This document shows positions 47,895 to 61,409 of a DNA stretch of 64,000 nt, one piece after another. Below the pieces are notes generated by a model. It had not been told where the DNA came from. It worked only from the letters and a program-made list of their open reading frames with translations, and made no database searches. Position 1 is the first letter of the stretch. The number at the start of each line of letters is the position of its first letter. The stretch covers positions 26,823,303-26,887,302 of the forward strand of contig OX246738.1 of assembly GCA_945910005.1 (NCBI GenBank), written 5' to 3'. The translations under genes and the position numbers were made by a program. The stretch comes from Isoperla grammatica. Lineage: Eukaryota; Arthropoda; Insecta; Plecoptera; Perlodidae.

Positions 47895-49355
47895 TTTTTG
47901 GCAAATTTGAATAGCAGTTTTTCGAGTTTTACATGTTTTAAACTTGCAATGTATGTTGATTAGTGTGGCAAACACTTATTGTGCGCGTATAGGAAGTTAA
48001 GTCGTTGGGTTCGCGACATAATCTGTTTATAGTACGGCTTTGAATGACATTGTTGTATAAATTGGTTTGGGATGCGTGCACTGTTTTAACAAAATAAATA
48101 CGATATATACGATAAATATGACAGGTAACTGAAACGAAAGGAAGCAGACACTGATGTGGTATTGTCACTTTACGTAGTTAGTATGGTCACAACTCACAGC
48201 AGAGTATAAGAATCCTAAGCTATATTGTCGTTCTGCAAACACATGCGCGCGCAGGTCATATTCTTGTGGGCTGTGTGTGTAGAAGAAGAGTCGATAATGT
48301 AGTTGTAAGTAGTAGTTTACCCAATAAAAAGTAGTAAAACTTCAGGTAGTTTTTATAATGGCTAAAAACGTATGTCAACCACATTCCCGCTACGCCGCGC
48401 TAGTGGCGCATGTGCGCCCACGCTCCCCACGCCCCAGGCTTCGTCGAATAACTTGTCACCATGACAACTACCAATGAAACCCCTTGAGATCCTCCAAATA
48501 GCTTATTTGCTAAAAATATATTTCCAATATGTTGATTTGATTGTAATACCGGCCGAATTGGGTGTGATATGAAAATCGTCGGCAAGGGCGCAGCACGGCG
48601 TGCAAAGTTTTGACGTTGAAATTAAAATGAAAACTTATTAGTTATTTTTTAATTGTACCCTCCCCCCCCCCCTCCCCCCCCCAAAAAAAAAACTCTGCTC
48701 ACGCCTATGTGCGTATAGTTTTGTACACAACGTGACAGGAAGTTTATTCTATTTTGCGTTTTAGTTATGGCCGAAAACCTTAATTATATGGCTAGGTCCA
48801 TGTTGTTGAGAACGCGCGCTGGCTACGAGCACGAAATACGCCTGTAATGAATTAACGCTCCCTCACGCGCGGTGCACCGATAGTAGCTTCATTTCCGGTC
48901 TAAACTGTAATTACCTCTTGAAACACTTAACTAAAGACACGGTCTTGTGATCTTTCGGTGGAATTCTTCACTAAGTGGGTTGTTTGACACACTGATTAAA
49001 GAATGTAACAACCCCAGCTCTATCTAAATACCATTAAACGTAATTATGTATTCTAAACAAATGTGGTGGTGACACTGTAAAAGTAAATCGTAGTTCCACT
49101 GCAGTAATATACTGGACATTATTTTCCTGTTGATAATATTCATTTGAGCGCCGACGTTTTTTTTTTACGCGCGTCGATCGCTCTTCTCCCAAGCCGCTAT
49201 CATGAAAAAAATCAACTTGCATTCATGCCATGCACAAACATCACCAAGATAGGAATATATTTTGTGTAACAAACATTAATTTGTTTGACAAAATTTAAAT
49301 TTTAAATAATTAAGTTCATTAAAGGAATAGTTTTAAAATGTCAAGAACTACTTTG
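47895..49355. other. No gene seen; includes poly-C/poly-A tract and an isolated satellite unit
   Basis: A C11-TT-C9-A10 type tract lies at 48663-48692, followed by CTGCTCACGCCTATG, which looks like an element terminus but has no identified partner. A partial, isolated unit of the downstream 63-bp array (TACGCGCGTCGATCGCTCTT) occurs at about 49166-49200. Confidence 0.5.
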
Positions 49356-50085
49356 TACGCGCGTCGAGCGCTCGTCTCCCAAGCCGCTATAGAGAGTCGA
49401 GATCGACTGCATCTGTCTTACGCGCGTCGAGCGCTCGTCTCCCAAGCCGCTATAGAGAGTCGAGATCGACTGCATCTGTCTTACGCGCGTCGATCGCTCG
49501 TCTCTCAAGCCGCTATAGAGAGTCGAGATCGACTGCATCTGTCTTACGCGCGTCGATCGCTCGTCTCCCAAGCCGCTATAGAGAGTCGAGATCGACTGCA
49601 TCTGTCTTACGCGCGTCGATCGCTCGTCTCTCAAGCCGCTATAGAGAGTCGAGATCGACTGCATCTGTCTTACGCGCGTCGATCGCTCGTCTCTCAAGCC
49701 GCTATAGAGAGTCGAGATCGACTGCATCTGTCTTACGCGTGTCGATCGCTCGTCTCCCAAGCCGCTATAGAGAGTCGAGATCGACTGCATCTGTCTTACG
49801 CGCGTCGATCGCTCGTCTCTCAAGCCGCTATAGAGAGTTCAGATCGACTGCATCTGTCATACGCGCATCGATCGCTCGTCCCAAGCCGCTATAGCTATTT
49901 TAAACTCAATGGCTATAGAGAGTTCAGGTCGACTGCATCTGTCTTACGCGCGTTGATCGCTCTTCTCTCAAGCCGCTATAGAGATTAGAGAGTCGAGATC
50001 GACTGCATCTGTCTTACGCGCGTCGATCGCTCTTCTAAGATTAGAGAGTCGAGATGGACTGCATCTGTCTCACGCGCGTAAACTG
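49356..50085. repeat. 63-bp satellite-like tandem array
   Basis: Units starting TACGCGCGTCGA(T/G)CGCTC begin at 49356, 49419, 49482, 49545, 49608, 49671, 49734, 49797 and 49860, exactly 63 bp apart. Degenerate and length-variant units follow to about 50085. Each contains GCCGCTATAGAGAGTCGAGA and TCGACTGCATCTGTCT. Since 63 is a multiple of 3 and the unit has few stop codons, long repeat frames exist on both strands (49338-49988 plus, 49341-49823 minus). Nothing indicates a real protein. Confidence 0.97.
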
Positions 50086-50873
50086 TCATAGAAAACGTAC
50101 TCGTAAGCTTATTCAGAGGAATAATGAACGCGTATTTGCAATCGTTTCTCTTTTGAAGAATTATGTATAACAAAATATATTCGTCCTTCGTATATTCATA
50201 CCAGAATGTTGGTCATTTGAAGAACTCTTATTGCCGACAAGTATGCATTATAATTATATAAAACTACTGAGCTTTCAAGGATGATAAAATATATGATTTT
50301 TTCCTGTTGTTTCGCCTAAATACACCTTGAATACCCAAAAGCGCGTTTCCAGACACACCTCGTGGTAGCTAATTAATGTCGGTTGAGTCCTTGTTGCACG
50401 AACGCACTTGACTGTTGTCGCGCACGAGACCGACATGATTGCGGTTGTGGTTGTGGTTGCGGTAATAGTGACCCCACCCACTCACCACGTGTCAAAGAAC
50501 GCCAATCCTCTTTGGTGCGATTAGCACAGCGCATGAATGCTCCAAGCCTCCAAATGATGTAACTGTAGCGTTCGATCCTGATAAATATCATGTCGAAACG
50601 CAAGTGTTTTTATGTATTGTACGAATTGGAATTTTGATTTTTTTTTGTATCCATCTATATATTTCGTTATTAGAAATATAGCTTTTAGCTATTTTGAAGT
50701 ATTTTTAAAATGTATCATTTCGAATTTTTTGATGGGTTTCTTTCCTTTTAAAAATGTGATGAGTGTTACAGATCAAACCTATACATTTACAATCTGGTTC
50801 CACCCTGCAATCCTAACTATACTAGCCCCAACGTTAACTATTCTCATACCAATCACAGATCCTTATGAACTAT

Positions 50874-52386
50874 CAGGCCCGGCTTAAGGGTAAAATCTCG
50901 TGTACGCGGGAAGTGAAAATGCCGCGTATAATATGTTGTATTTCCCCTTACAATAGCATGCTACTAATCACCTATTTTAAAGATGAGATAACAAGAAACT
51001 TCAAAAGGCTTTTGTATTATTTTGCTAAGGAAACCTGCTCGGAGATAATTCATGCCCTTATTGTGAGGAATAACTAGATAGAATGGACACGGGAAGTTTG
51101 AGCGGACTCATCCCTTAGCATCCACCCTAACGATGGTAGAAAATATTGGCAAAACTTGATTATGATTCCCAGTGGTGGGTATTGAACCAGCGATCTCCTG
51201 AACCAGAGTCTCGCGCGTTACACATTTATGTATGACAAATTTGGTGCGAAGGAAGCAACAACTATGCATGTGCAACTATTCATGTGTCATCAGCGAGTTA
51301 ATTTATGAACTACTTGAAGCGGTTGGTCTGCTTTTTCAACTGGTTGTGTTATTTAATATTTTATTTGGCAAGCACAATTAGTATTATGCTTCTTTAGAAG
51401 AAGTTATTGAATTCTGTGTAATACATTAAAAAAAACTTTTAAATATAAACGTAATAATAATATTCAAGACATAATTATGCCAGGCTATAGTTTGGATTGA
51501 TACATGTTACATAATTTGTGTTTGTATATGCCTACAAAACACCTCTAAAACATATACTGTCTAAAATTACCTTATGTGGCTTGTACAACTTTACAAGAAA
51601 AATGTGATTTTCCGATAAGTGTTATGAAAGTTACTGAGGCATGCCCTGCTTTCTAAAAGACGTTGCAAGGCAAAAGGCACCTCCCCGAGTACACCACTGG
51701 ACAATACCTCTAACACGAGTATTCAGGAGGCCGTCATCCCGAATGTCTGCCATCTCCGTCCCGTCATCCTCGCCCTCGAGATCGTGCTCCGCGTCGGCGT
51801 CAACGTGAGAATCATGTTTATCGGTGCCCCCTCCCCCCCTCCAACGATAAAAAATTTTGACATTGCGTACTCTTTAAAATAAGAGCTTCTTCTGTCCGAG
51901 CTTTCTTTTTTTTGCCGTCTCCCATCCCGAAGGTTATTTACGTTTTCTATCCATGTATGCACTTCTTAAATTGAAGAAAAACACATCCTACTGGAGCAAA
52001 GAAACAACAGAATGCAATAGTGATGACTGAATAGCACAGGTTGCGGGTCTTGGAAACACGTGTATGTCGCCTGATATGTATGTACAAAATTGCCGCCTGT
52101 TAGTTACCTGCACCTCATGGAACATATCAACCCTTCAATAAAGCGAAGGATGAATGGAAAATGAGTGATGGGTCAAGCCGTCACAGTCTCCAAGCCTCCA
52201 ACGTGTATATAAGGGATGTTGTACAATAAAACTTGTAATAAGTTATTGGCACGCTCTTTGCTAAAACTCGTCATGCAAAATGTGTTTTTACCTTGTAACT
52301 TTAAAATGTTCTATCCGAAGTGCCGCCTATGCAATTGTGCCGCCGTACGCGGTCGCGTACGTCGCTTACGCCTAAAGCCGGCCCTG
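50874..52386. mobile_element. hAT-like element with perfect 8-bp TSD TGAACTAT
   Basis: A 1,513-bp element with ends CAGGCCCGGCTTAAGGGTAA (left) and TTACGCCTAAAGCCGGCCCT plus G (right). On the minus strand the right end is CAGGGCCGGCTTTAGGCGTA. The flanking octamer TGAACTAT is present on both sides (50866-50873 and 52387-52394). CAGGGCCGGC(T/A)TTAGG is a recurrent animal hAT terminus. No transposase frame is visible in the interior, which contains a SINE remnant (51145-51225) and a GC-rich patch (51725-51850). Confidence 0.92.
51145..51225 (-). mobile_element. tRNA-derived SINE family A, copy 3 (remnant)
   Basis: CAGTGGTGGGTATTGAACCA, then GCGATCTCCTGAACCAGAGT and CTCGCGCGTTA align with the B-box and A-box side of the copy at 40490-40595 (same strand, minus). 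It lies inside the 50874-52386 element. Confidence 0.6.
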
Positions 52387-52394
52387 TGAACTAT

Positions 52395-55300
52395 CCCTTA
52401 CATGCAAGCTGTTTCGATGAAAATCAACAGATGGCTGACGTTGTTTCACATATTTGTGAAGGCAGTCGTCCGCGCAAGCTTCGTTAGTCATGCGGTCATG
52501 CCCGCTGTGATAGAAATTTCCAGGCATCAAACCCAAAGTCGTAAATGATCCCTAATCGAAATGTTTGAAGTAGATAGTAGGAACAAAACAGTAGTCGAAA
52601 ATCAGTGAGTACTATACTTATACGTTGAGGAAACTTGAACAACCCAATTTCGGTTGTCCACGTTGCCTTCTTTTTAGGGTGGGCTGGGTTCCGAGTTTTA
52701 TATTACAGCACTTTCCCAGTTGAATCTAATCTTGAACTTACAATCTCGTCCTTCTAGCTATAAAAGCAAACATCCATTCGAATTATACTAAAAGCGTTGC
52801 AGTTTATTTTTGCCTCGTTTTTTTTTCTCTCTTGAAAATCATTCATGTCGTGGTGAAGTGAACGGCGCTACTATATGTACACAAATGTACACAAATGTAC
52901 AACATACGCCTTTCGTACCGTTGTGTCGAGTGCTACGAAAGACAAGTGGTAATGTAGGACTGCCGGCACGCAATTATATGTTTTAGCACCGTATTTATTT
53001 ATATGGGTACTGCTTTTTTACCAACGTGATTCGTTTTTTTCAATGGACAGGGTCATGAGAGCATTCTGACTGAAAAGCGCTGTCATAAGCAGCAGCATTA
53101 TAGATTTCCGAGTGTATGGGTATGAGTCGTCCATACGTACGATACAGTTTCAAGCATTCATTTCTCTTTTGTGGCAGTCCTGTAACATTACAACTCATAT
53201 CAGCGATTATCTGTTGCATGTATTTTACTGTTTTTTTTTTACCATCCACCTACATCTACATTCAGCTATATTCTCTACTTTAGTACTCGTTCGTGCTTAT
53301 TAATGTTTCGAACCAAACGATCCCTGTTTCATCAAACTTGTCATGTTTCTTCGTTCGCTTTTGTCACTTGATCGCAGTGGCGCGTACAACCGACCAGAAT
53401 CGAACTATCAACCTTCTGCATTGTGTTTGTGTTCAGTTCATCGTTGGCTCAAATATCAAGAGTATAATATTTCACGCGGGGTCGCTACCTTGTTCGCTAA
53501 CTTGAATGTCTCCCACAACGTTACTCCAACCACCAACCAAGCCGGTGAATATTGAATATAGGGAACAGAAGTGGAGGGGTAGCGTAATAAGGATATTGGT
53601 GTGATAGGGGAATCAATACGTAATAAATATCTCTATTCACCAACTTCAATAGCTTGGCGTAGATAAATTATTCAGTGTCGTAATTTGGGTGTGAATTGTT
53701 ATCTATAATCAGTGTTCAAACAAGCTGTTAGCGAACAAAAGACTCAGTCAAAATTCCTTGCTTGGAACAAGTTTCGAATCGTCCCTTACTCATTCCTCGC
53801 GCTTACATTACGTACGTCATTGATTAACGATTTTCCGAGAGTGGTACAGTCCACCATAAAAGTGAAGACGTAGGGGTAGACACCATCATTATTTATACTG
53901 AGTGATGTTTTTATTTCACCCAAGAGAATTGCAAGTTAGGTACGCGTTTTCCCGCGGGGGTGATCGTCCACGGTCTCCAGTTTTCTAAAATACGAACAAC
54001 AAAGTGCAAATTGAAATGTTGGCTAGGGAAAATTCCAAAATTATTTTATTCGTAATGATTCATTATAGGTTGTACCTTCAATATGGTTACTTTCATGCTC
54101 TTTGACAAAAGAGTATATGAGGTACATGGACGGCGATAATCAATTTTTATTCTAGTTAAAATAGAGGCTACGTTTATGAAGTGTTTTCAGCGCATTTTTT
54201 TTAATAGCATTGAGTTATTTTTATCCATTGTTACTAATACGCTCGCCTTACCGGAGGATTATAAACTACAAGTATGTTTACTGTTAAAGATAATGTGAAA
54301 ATGTTTCGTAACGAAGCCTAAGTGTATTTGAACCGCAATACAGTTTACTATCACCAACTTTTTTCGTATTCATTTCAAAGGCTGCATGTCGTAAAGCGGA
54401 TTAAAAACGATACTTTTATAGAGCAGTATTACAATACATATGTCTGTTTTGCGAAATGTAAACAGTGTATAGTAGGGCCTCCCCACCTTCATATTTGTCT
54501 GGTAGCTTTGCTCGAATTAGGACCCAAAAACCTCTCTCGAGTGTATACTTCATTGGTCTACGATAATTTTATGTTACAGTAATTGTAATCACAATAATAA
54601 ACACAAATAATAATTTAAAATAATACAGCACTTATGCCACTTAATGACCATAAATGAATAAATAAGCGTGTGTCTAGTTCGCGTTTTACGAATAATTTAT
54701 AAAACGTGTTTGAAACGTTAAAATATGATTCTAAAACTTGTTGGCTCTCAAGAAGCTACTTAGGAGAGTTGTAAGGAAAATGGTTTAGGACTGTGCGTGT
54801 TTGCTGTTGAATTCTCACTGGTTTCGGCATGAATTTTAAAATCCTCATATTTAAATGTGAAAGTGCATTTTGGTCAATGCTTTTTTTTTAATATTACCAT
54901 AATTTTAATTATTTTTATTTCTAGTATGTGACATAAATCATCCGATAGCTTTCAAGCGTTGCAACTATCTCGTGTTGATCTTTGCTCTCTCATAATGCAT
55001 GCCAACATACATATTGCTAATATGTACTGTATAATATAATGCTTATAATAATGCTTATATAATGAATGAAACAGTATAATATAAGTTGTGCGAACTTTCC
55101 ACTGAAAGGTCCTGTACTTCCTCAGCCTAAATGCCTTTTCATCCTCTACCCGCGGTCTATCCCAAAAACTTAACATTTCGTATATAATTTTATTGCACTA
55201 AATGTGACGATGTTTTTAATTTCTTGCAACAATTAATTTAAATCATTCCAACGTGAACTCGTGTAGTGTTTTAGTGTGGACGATGGCGACATGTATCTGC

Positions 55301-55878
55301 AAAGAAGATCACAGCTGATAACGTTGTGTAACACTCGACGTTATCAGGCCTATTGTACTCTGCCGGGGGGGCACGCGCCCTAGCCTCCAGGCATGCGATG
55401 CCCACTTCGATAATGTACTTTCCGTGTTATGTCGCGGGTCTAATCTCATCGGGCATCTCCTAACCGGCAGCAATAATTAGGCCGATGGCGTTGGGTAAGC
55501 CTATAAATGTTTAGCGATTCAAATATTCAAATAAGGCCGTGACTCCCGACTAGCTGCAGTGATTTTAAATAACAACTAATTCCATTTGGATACAACTATT
55601 TATTGTGTTGTGACGCACTGATGCAATATCGTGTCACGCATCACTGTCCCCTGGCATCCAAGCACTGGACACAACTATGTTATACCGAGTGTAAATTTGG
55701 TTGATGTGACACCTTTAATTAATTCTTTACAATTCTGTGCGTAGGGATCGCACAAAAATGTTCGTCGTGTTACAAATGGTGCATGCTTGCAGAGTGAGCC
55801 CCGCATCTCGATGTTTTATTTCGATAGCGAATCGATGTATCGATGTTGTTTGTAAGGAGGCTCACATTGATCACTCCA
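52395..55878. other. No gene seen
   Basis: AT-rich sequence. TACACAAATG is tandemly repeated at 52876-52899. Frames at 53293-53555 and 54322-54582 show no domain. Confidence 0.45.
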
Positions 55879-55995
55879 CGCCTGGAGTCCCGGTTCGGGC
55901 TGGGGCAAACATCTATTTGTAATTTGTATGTATAGTGTTTGTGGTGTATGTGTGAACGGTGACTTTGGAGCCGTAATAGCTACGAAGCACATAAG
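55879..55995 (+). mobile_element. SINE-like repeat family B, copy 2
   Basis: AGTCCCGGTTCGGGC, then GTGAACGGTGACTTTGGAGC and GCTACGAAGCACATAA match the blocks at 21120-21245 in order and spacing to within about 20 bp. Confidence 0.5.
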
Positions 55996-56871
55996 ATTCA
56001 GAGTAAAAATTATGTTTTTTTTTTCTGTCACCTTTGGCGCCTCCTCGCGGAGACCGATCGACGTATACCCACAGCAAAAATGAGTTTTTATATAAATAAG
56101 TGCAGAGGTAAATAAAGGTAACAAAAAGTTATAGTTTTTCTTTCTTTAAAAGGAAATAAAAATCGACATCTGATTTTTGATAGATTTTTTAATTTTGAGC
56201 ATACTGCATAGTTGTCGATTAGTGAAGCACAGCTTCATGTTACTGAGTACGTTTTTTTCTTCTAAACAATAGTTGTAGGAAGTACGTCAATAAGCTTGCT
56301 TGTGGATCTGGCGGAGACTGTGTTTCACTAAGGACCAAAGCAGCCTGTGAGAAACAAGCGGATTACCTTGCGATGTGACTTGTAAGCAATCATAGTCCGT
56401 TGCCCCTTTGAGGATTTGTCAAATCATACTGTAAGTATTCTCTTTCGCTAAGCCTCGCAAGTCCACGTCACATAAAGAAGGTATCACTCAAGTTTCATTG
56501 CAGTTGAACCCTATGCTCAGGTATAATTATTAGAGCTTGCATAAAATTATTTAATATTTATTTGGATATTAGTTATGTATTGCAGTAGGCCTATACATTG
56601 GCATGGCAGTAGTCCGTAAGGAACGTTAGTCATTTTTCTCTTTTATCTCGGTTAGTATTATATAATGTTACAAATTGTATTGGGTAATGTTCTGTCTTTT
56701 CTATGGTACCTATAGTTTTGACATCTTGTCGTTGTTATACCTCAATTGCTACTTCATTTTATTTTGTTCGTTGAATGAAAATAAAACAATGATGTATTAA
56801 AACAGCGAAGTAAAGACAAATGAGTAATAAAATTTACGAGTTAAATATCAACTAATACCATGACAGAAACT

Positions 56872-56963
56872 GTCAGTCAGTCAGTCAGTCGGTCAGTCAG
56901 TCAGTCAGTCAGTCAGTCAGTCAGTCAGTCAGTCAGTCAGTCAGTCAGTCAGTCAGTCAGTCA
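56872..56963. repeat. CAGT tetranucleotide array, copy 1
   Basis: About 23 GTCA units with a single CGGT variant unit. Confidence 0.97.
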
Positions 56964-59494
56964 AAGAGTTTTAAAAGCGAGTAAGAAACAGTTAGTTGTT
57001 GTGAGATCATGATGGAAGGGCGTGTTATACTATCCGTCTTTTGCTTCACTTCCTACTTAATTAAAGATATTGGCCCCCTCCTATCATTACTGCGAATCTC
57101 CCCTAAATTAGGGCGAGGGCGCGAGGCCATCATGGAGTATGATAAAATCAAACAAAGAATTACAAATTTAATGAAGTTCTTACTGTTGACTTATTTCATA
57201 ATGTTATTGTTTTACGGTTTCATATTAAGATTTATAAGTGATAATTTCAATTTACGCACGATAATTACTGCTTTGTTCCAACATTGCATCACTTTACGAG
57301 AGCTTGTCTCAATGATCCACATAATTATTATAGATACAGTTTCTCTCTGGTAGTTTATTTATGACATTGAAGGTTGGGGTTGGTGTGTTATAATCACTTC
57401 TGAAAAGTAAAACTGGTTATCAGGGGTCGGAACTTGTTTTTCCTATTAGCCCATGGGGCTCGCGATTCGCGCCTCATTATGCCGAGGAATTGTTTTACTA
57501 GTCCTCGGGGAAATTGCTGATTTCCATATAAATTAACAAATTTCAAGTTTTAAGTTGAAAATGAAATGAAAAATTATCATCGTTGAAAAGTGTAGATAAA
57601 ATTTACCACATAGATTAAGTTTCTAAAACAGAGTATAAATGTGTGAGAATATGAATGAATGTATGGGTGGAGGTGACTCATTATTGAGTTTGTGTTTTAG
57701 TTATGCTGACGCCGACATGTTGTAGACGGTTGGGAATCGATCACAACGTACACGTTTATATCGCAACATTTATTGACATTCCTCCCCAGCTATCCAAACA
57801 CCCTAATAACCTAGTTAGTCACCTGAAGAGGGGCACATCAGGTAAAGCTGGTGTGCACCGTATAACGGGTATTGCTACAACAATTATTATTATTATTGTG
57901 CACTTGCCGTGAAATTTTCCTGTCTCAATCCGATTTAATTCGTCGATGTGTAACAATAATCAGAAGACGTATTTAGATATTTATCCAATCAATTTATGTC
58001 TGCCCTATTTAGTCAATATTGTTTTAATTTATATTTTATACTTTTATTATGTTTATTTTTATTTATAAGAGTTAATTGAAGGTGAAGAACAGTAGGAAGG
58101 TTTCTTTGATTTGCTGTTGTCTCCTGGTGTTCATAGCTCCGTTAGCCGAACTCTCCGGCGTTCTTTCATAATCGCTTGAGGGTCTAGCGTCGTCTTTACG
58201 TGACCAATAAATCACAGCATTCTTGAAGAGGAGAAAATGTAGGAGAAAACAGTGAAAATTCTACGAAAACGAATCGTGCCATGTGCCCACAGACGTAAAA
58301 ATAAAACAAAAACACTATAGACAACGTACGGTAGTATATGTATCATACACACGTCGTAAAGCGCAGTGTTGACTGTCACTGTCACTGTGGTTCTGACTGT
58401 CATTGTCACTGTCAGTAGTCTTGCGTTAGTTACGCGCTTCGGTATTTCGACCCGTACTGAAAACCACTTATTATATGAGTTGGGAATCTGCCAGGATGGG
58501 AAAAGTTTGGAATGATCTAAGAAGGAGAATATTAATTAAATTATCATGCGAAAGTAATGGGGACTTCTCCTCTCAGGCGGAATTGGCCCCAAACACCGAA
58601 TGCCGGTCTCTTCAAAAGATGGTTCAGATTTGCAATTAACGATTTTCAATGAACATCATATTTAAAAATTGATAAATGCGTTTTAAATGTCTACACTTCT
58701 CAATTATCTGTATGATAACTAACTGAAGCTGTAGATTTACATTCTAAATCAATAGAAATATTAGTTTTTGCATCTTTTAACAACCGAATCATTTTTTTTG
58801 TGAGTCGGGACCACATACCAAACACAACCTATGTTCAGAAGATATACGTTCATTTCGTAATTTGTTTGTTTTTAGATTGGGTTTGGAGGGGGTTGACTTT
58901 CTCCTGGATGAACCAACCACTGTTCTCGACAGAATGTGAGAGCGATCCGTAATTTACATTTCTTCTGGGGTGCACAATTAAAAAACTTGAAATGAAACAA
59001 ATTGTTCTTTTTTCTTTGGCCATGTATTGTGCTGTTCGAGAAGTGCAAGTAACATATTGTCGCCTCGTACCCGCGGGGCCGCGATGGCTTATATTGATCC
59101 GGCTGCCAATAAGGGGGCGACACTTACCGGAAGTGGCCCTCGCGCAATTACTCTTGTCTTGGGGCTCTTTTTGCGCCAATCCGTGCCATTCAATATAACG
59201 GTGACTGAAACTCCCTGAGTTCCAGGGCGGAATAATGTAGAACTCCATCATAAAGTCGACCCAAGCGCTGTCTCAAACACTTGCCTTCAGATACGTTCGT
59301 GAATTTCAATTGGAATTTTATTATTATTTTTTACAAGTATTTCTCAGACTAAAGGCAAATGCTGGGATAGGTTATCACCAATTATAGCTCTCAACATCCT
59401 CACACACTGCAGTCGTCTGCAGTGGGGGGCGGACAACTTGTCCCTGAGCAGGTTTGCTACTAAAAAGTATTATTCATATTTAATAAGAATTGGT
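56964..59494. other. No confident gene seen
   Basis: Two unrecognised frames stand out only by length: 57009-57353 (plus, 114 codons, hydrophobic C-terminal half) and 58850-59251 (minus, 133 codons, with a GTAAGTG donor-like site at its ...GGCCACTTCCG point). Neither carries a motif I know. The second could contain a real short exon, but I cannot show it. Confidence 0.35.
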
Positions 59495-59496
59495 TA

Positions 59497-59591
<95 letters not shown>

Positions 59592-59621
59592 ATTTATTAT
59601 TATTATTATTATTATTAGGCC

Positions 59622-59688
<67 letters not shown>

Positions 59689-59738
59689 GTTGTTATTGTT
59701 ATTATTATTATTGTTGTTGTTATTGTTATTGTTATTTA
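59495..59738. repeat. TTA trinucleotide array, about 240 bp
   Basis: A long TTA run interrupted by ATAATT (59590) and GGCC (59619), drifting to TTG/TTA at the 3' end. The tyrosine- and leucine-run peptides it encodes are artefacts. Confidence 0.97.
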
Positions 59739-59780
59739 TTGTTTATCATACACGTTGGTGCCTCGAGGCAAACAGGGGAC

Positions 59781-59886
59781 CTGACTACAACCGCAGTGAT
59801 GTTGTTTACTTCTTTGTACCATCGCACCATCGCCTGACTACAACCGCAGTGATGTTGTTTACTTCTTTGTACCATCGCCTTACAAG
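59781..59886. repeat. 53-bp tandem duplication
   Basis: CTGACTACAACCGCAGTGAT starts at 59781 and again at 59834, with the following 25 bases also identical. Confidence 0.93.
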
Positions 59887-61409
59887 ACTGTTACAACGCA
59901 GCTTTCATGAGGCTTCTGGATAAATGATGCGTTCACATTATCGGCTTCACTTGATAGATGGGATTTGTTATCAAAACACAGTACAGCTGTTGCAACTGAA
60001 ACAATTTCGGGTTACCTGAAAACGGCTTCTTCACATGGATATGATTGTGTAAAAGGCAGCTTAAAAATCGGGAGCATTAATGAAAATCCTAACTAAAAAT
60101 ATTTCTTTGCAGATATGTGTGTGTGCATATTCCGCCTTACAAACGCACGAATAAAAATAAAAATTGTGTTTTAAATAGAATTTTCTTCAAGTTGTCTCAA
60201 CATAAATACTACAACCCATTGTTTTACTTCTGTATATACCGTGAATTTAACTTGTAAGTTGTAACCATCGAATACTTAAACATTCAAAAATACATTTCTG
60301 GTAGGATTACGAAAAACACCCGTTTAGCATTCACAAGATTGTATACTTAACATTAATTGTCCAAGAAGTCTCTTGAGTGAATACCATATTTGAATTGTTT
60401 TTGCCATTTCTTATTTACTTTCTTTTGAACGTCATACTATACCTAAATTATTCCATATTTGACATTCCCGACTGGGTTTTACAAGCGGTGTATACGAATT
60501 GAAAGCTTTTATCTATCCAGAAGGAAAGATGTTATGTTTATATGGTCCCCAGTGTTCGTATCTCGAGCTCTTACAATATGTCAAACGTATATGTAAACCT
60601 ACATCATGCATAAAACATAAAATACATCCATCCGTATAAGCTCTGCCATCACGGACTGAGCATTCTCTTAAAATGGTCCTTCAGAAAAACTTGCTCCGGC
60701 TTAAAGGTGTTCAAGACTTTGCTTTGACCTTGGAGGGACCAGTGATCTCCAGTCAGTTGTTTTTGAGCTCTAAGTCTATACGATGCAGGATTAGATTATG
60801 GGATTTGTCCTGTGAATAGTTAAAACTAAGTAGCTTGGTTTCGGGATAGGAAAATGTCACGCCAAGAGCCGTGGAATTAATTGTAAGTTGTGGAGGTTCT
60901 ATGTGCGCTGAGCAACAGTTTGTATTCGTGTTCAGCCAAGTGAATCATAGATAGCAACGTCTAGTCAGTCGGTAGTAAGTACTGTACTATACAGTACAGT
61001 CTCCAGTTATACTACTCGGGTTTCTAAAAAAGGTTTCACAACATCCGGCTCTTTGGTCTTGTGAGTTTATTTATGGTCATAGTCATAGTACAGATGGCCA
61101 CCGTTTCGATTCTTGGCTAGCTACGGAGTGTTGCCATCTCGCTGTTGCAAAATGTCGTAATTAATTGATCCCTATGCTGACACCTCTTGTAATCAAACGG
61201 GTTTGACTTAAATACACATACATTTATAAAGAATTGCCAGACCTTCAGGTTTTCAATAGATTGATTTGAGACAGACCTGTCGGGCTTTCACCTCTTTCCA
61301 TAAATACATATAATCTATGTTCACCTTTCCAACACAATTGTCAGGTAAGCGGGTGTTGCCATCAATACTATAGGGCATTCATTAAATTAGTGCCAGCCTG
61401 CCAGGCTTA
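59887..61409. other. No gene seen
   Basis: AT-rich sequence without coding or repeat signal that I recognise. Confidence 0.45.

Noticed and set aside
48663..48720. Terminus of another element (CTGCTCACGCCTATG after C and A runs)
   Set aside because: No partner end or target duplication could be found, so it is not called as an element.
49338..49988. 216-codon repeat protein (SLVSQAAIESRDRLHLSYAR)
   Set aside because: Arises because the 63-bp satellite unit is a multiple of three; the opposite strand is equally open and there is no gene structure.
59438..59923. 161-codon frame with tyrosine and leucine runs
   Set aside because: Translation of the TTA trinucleotide array.
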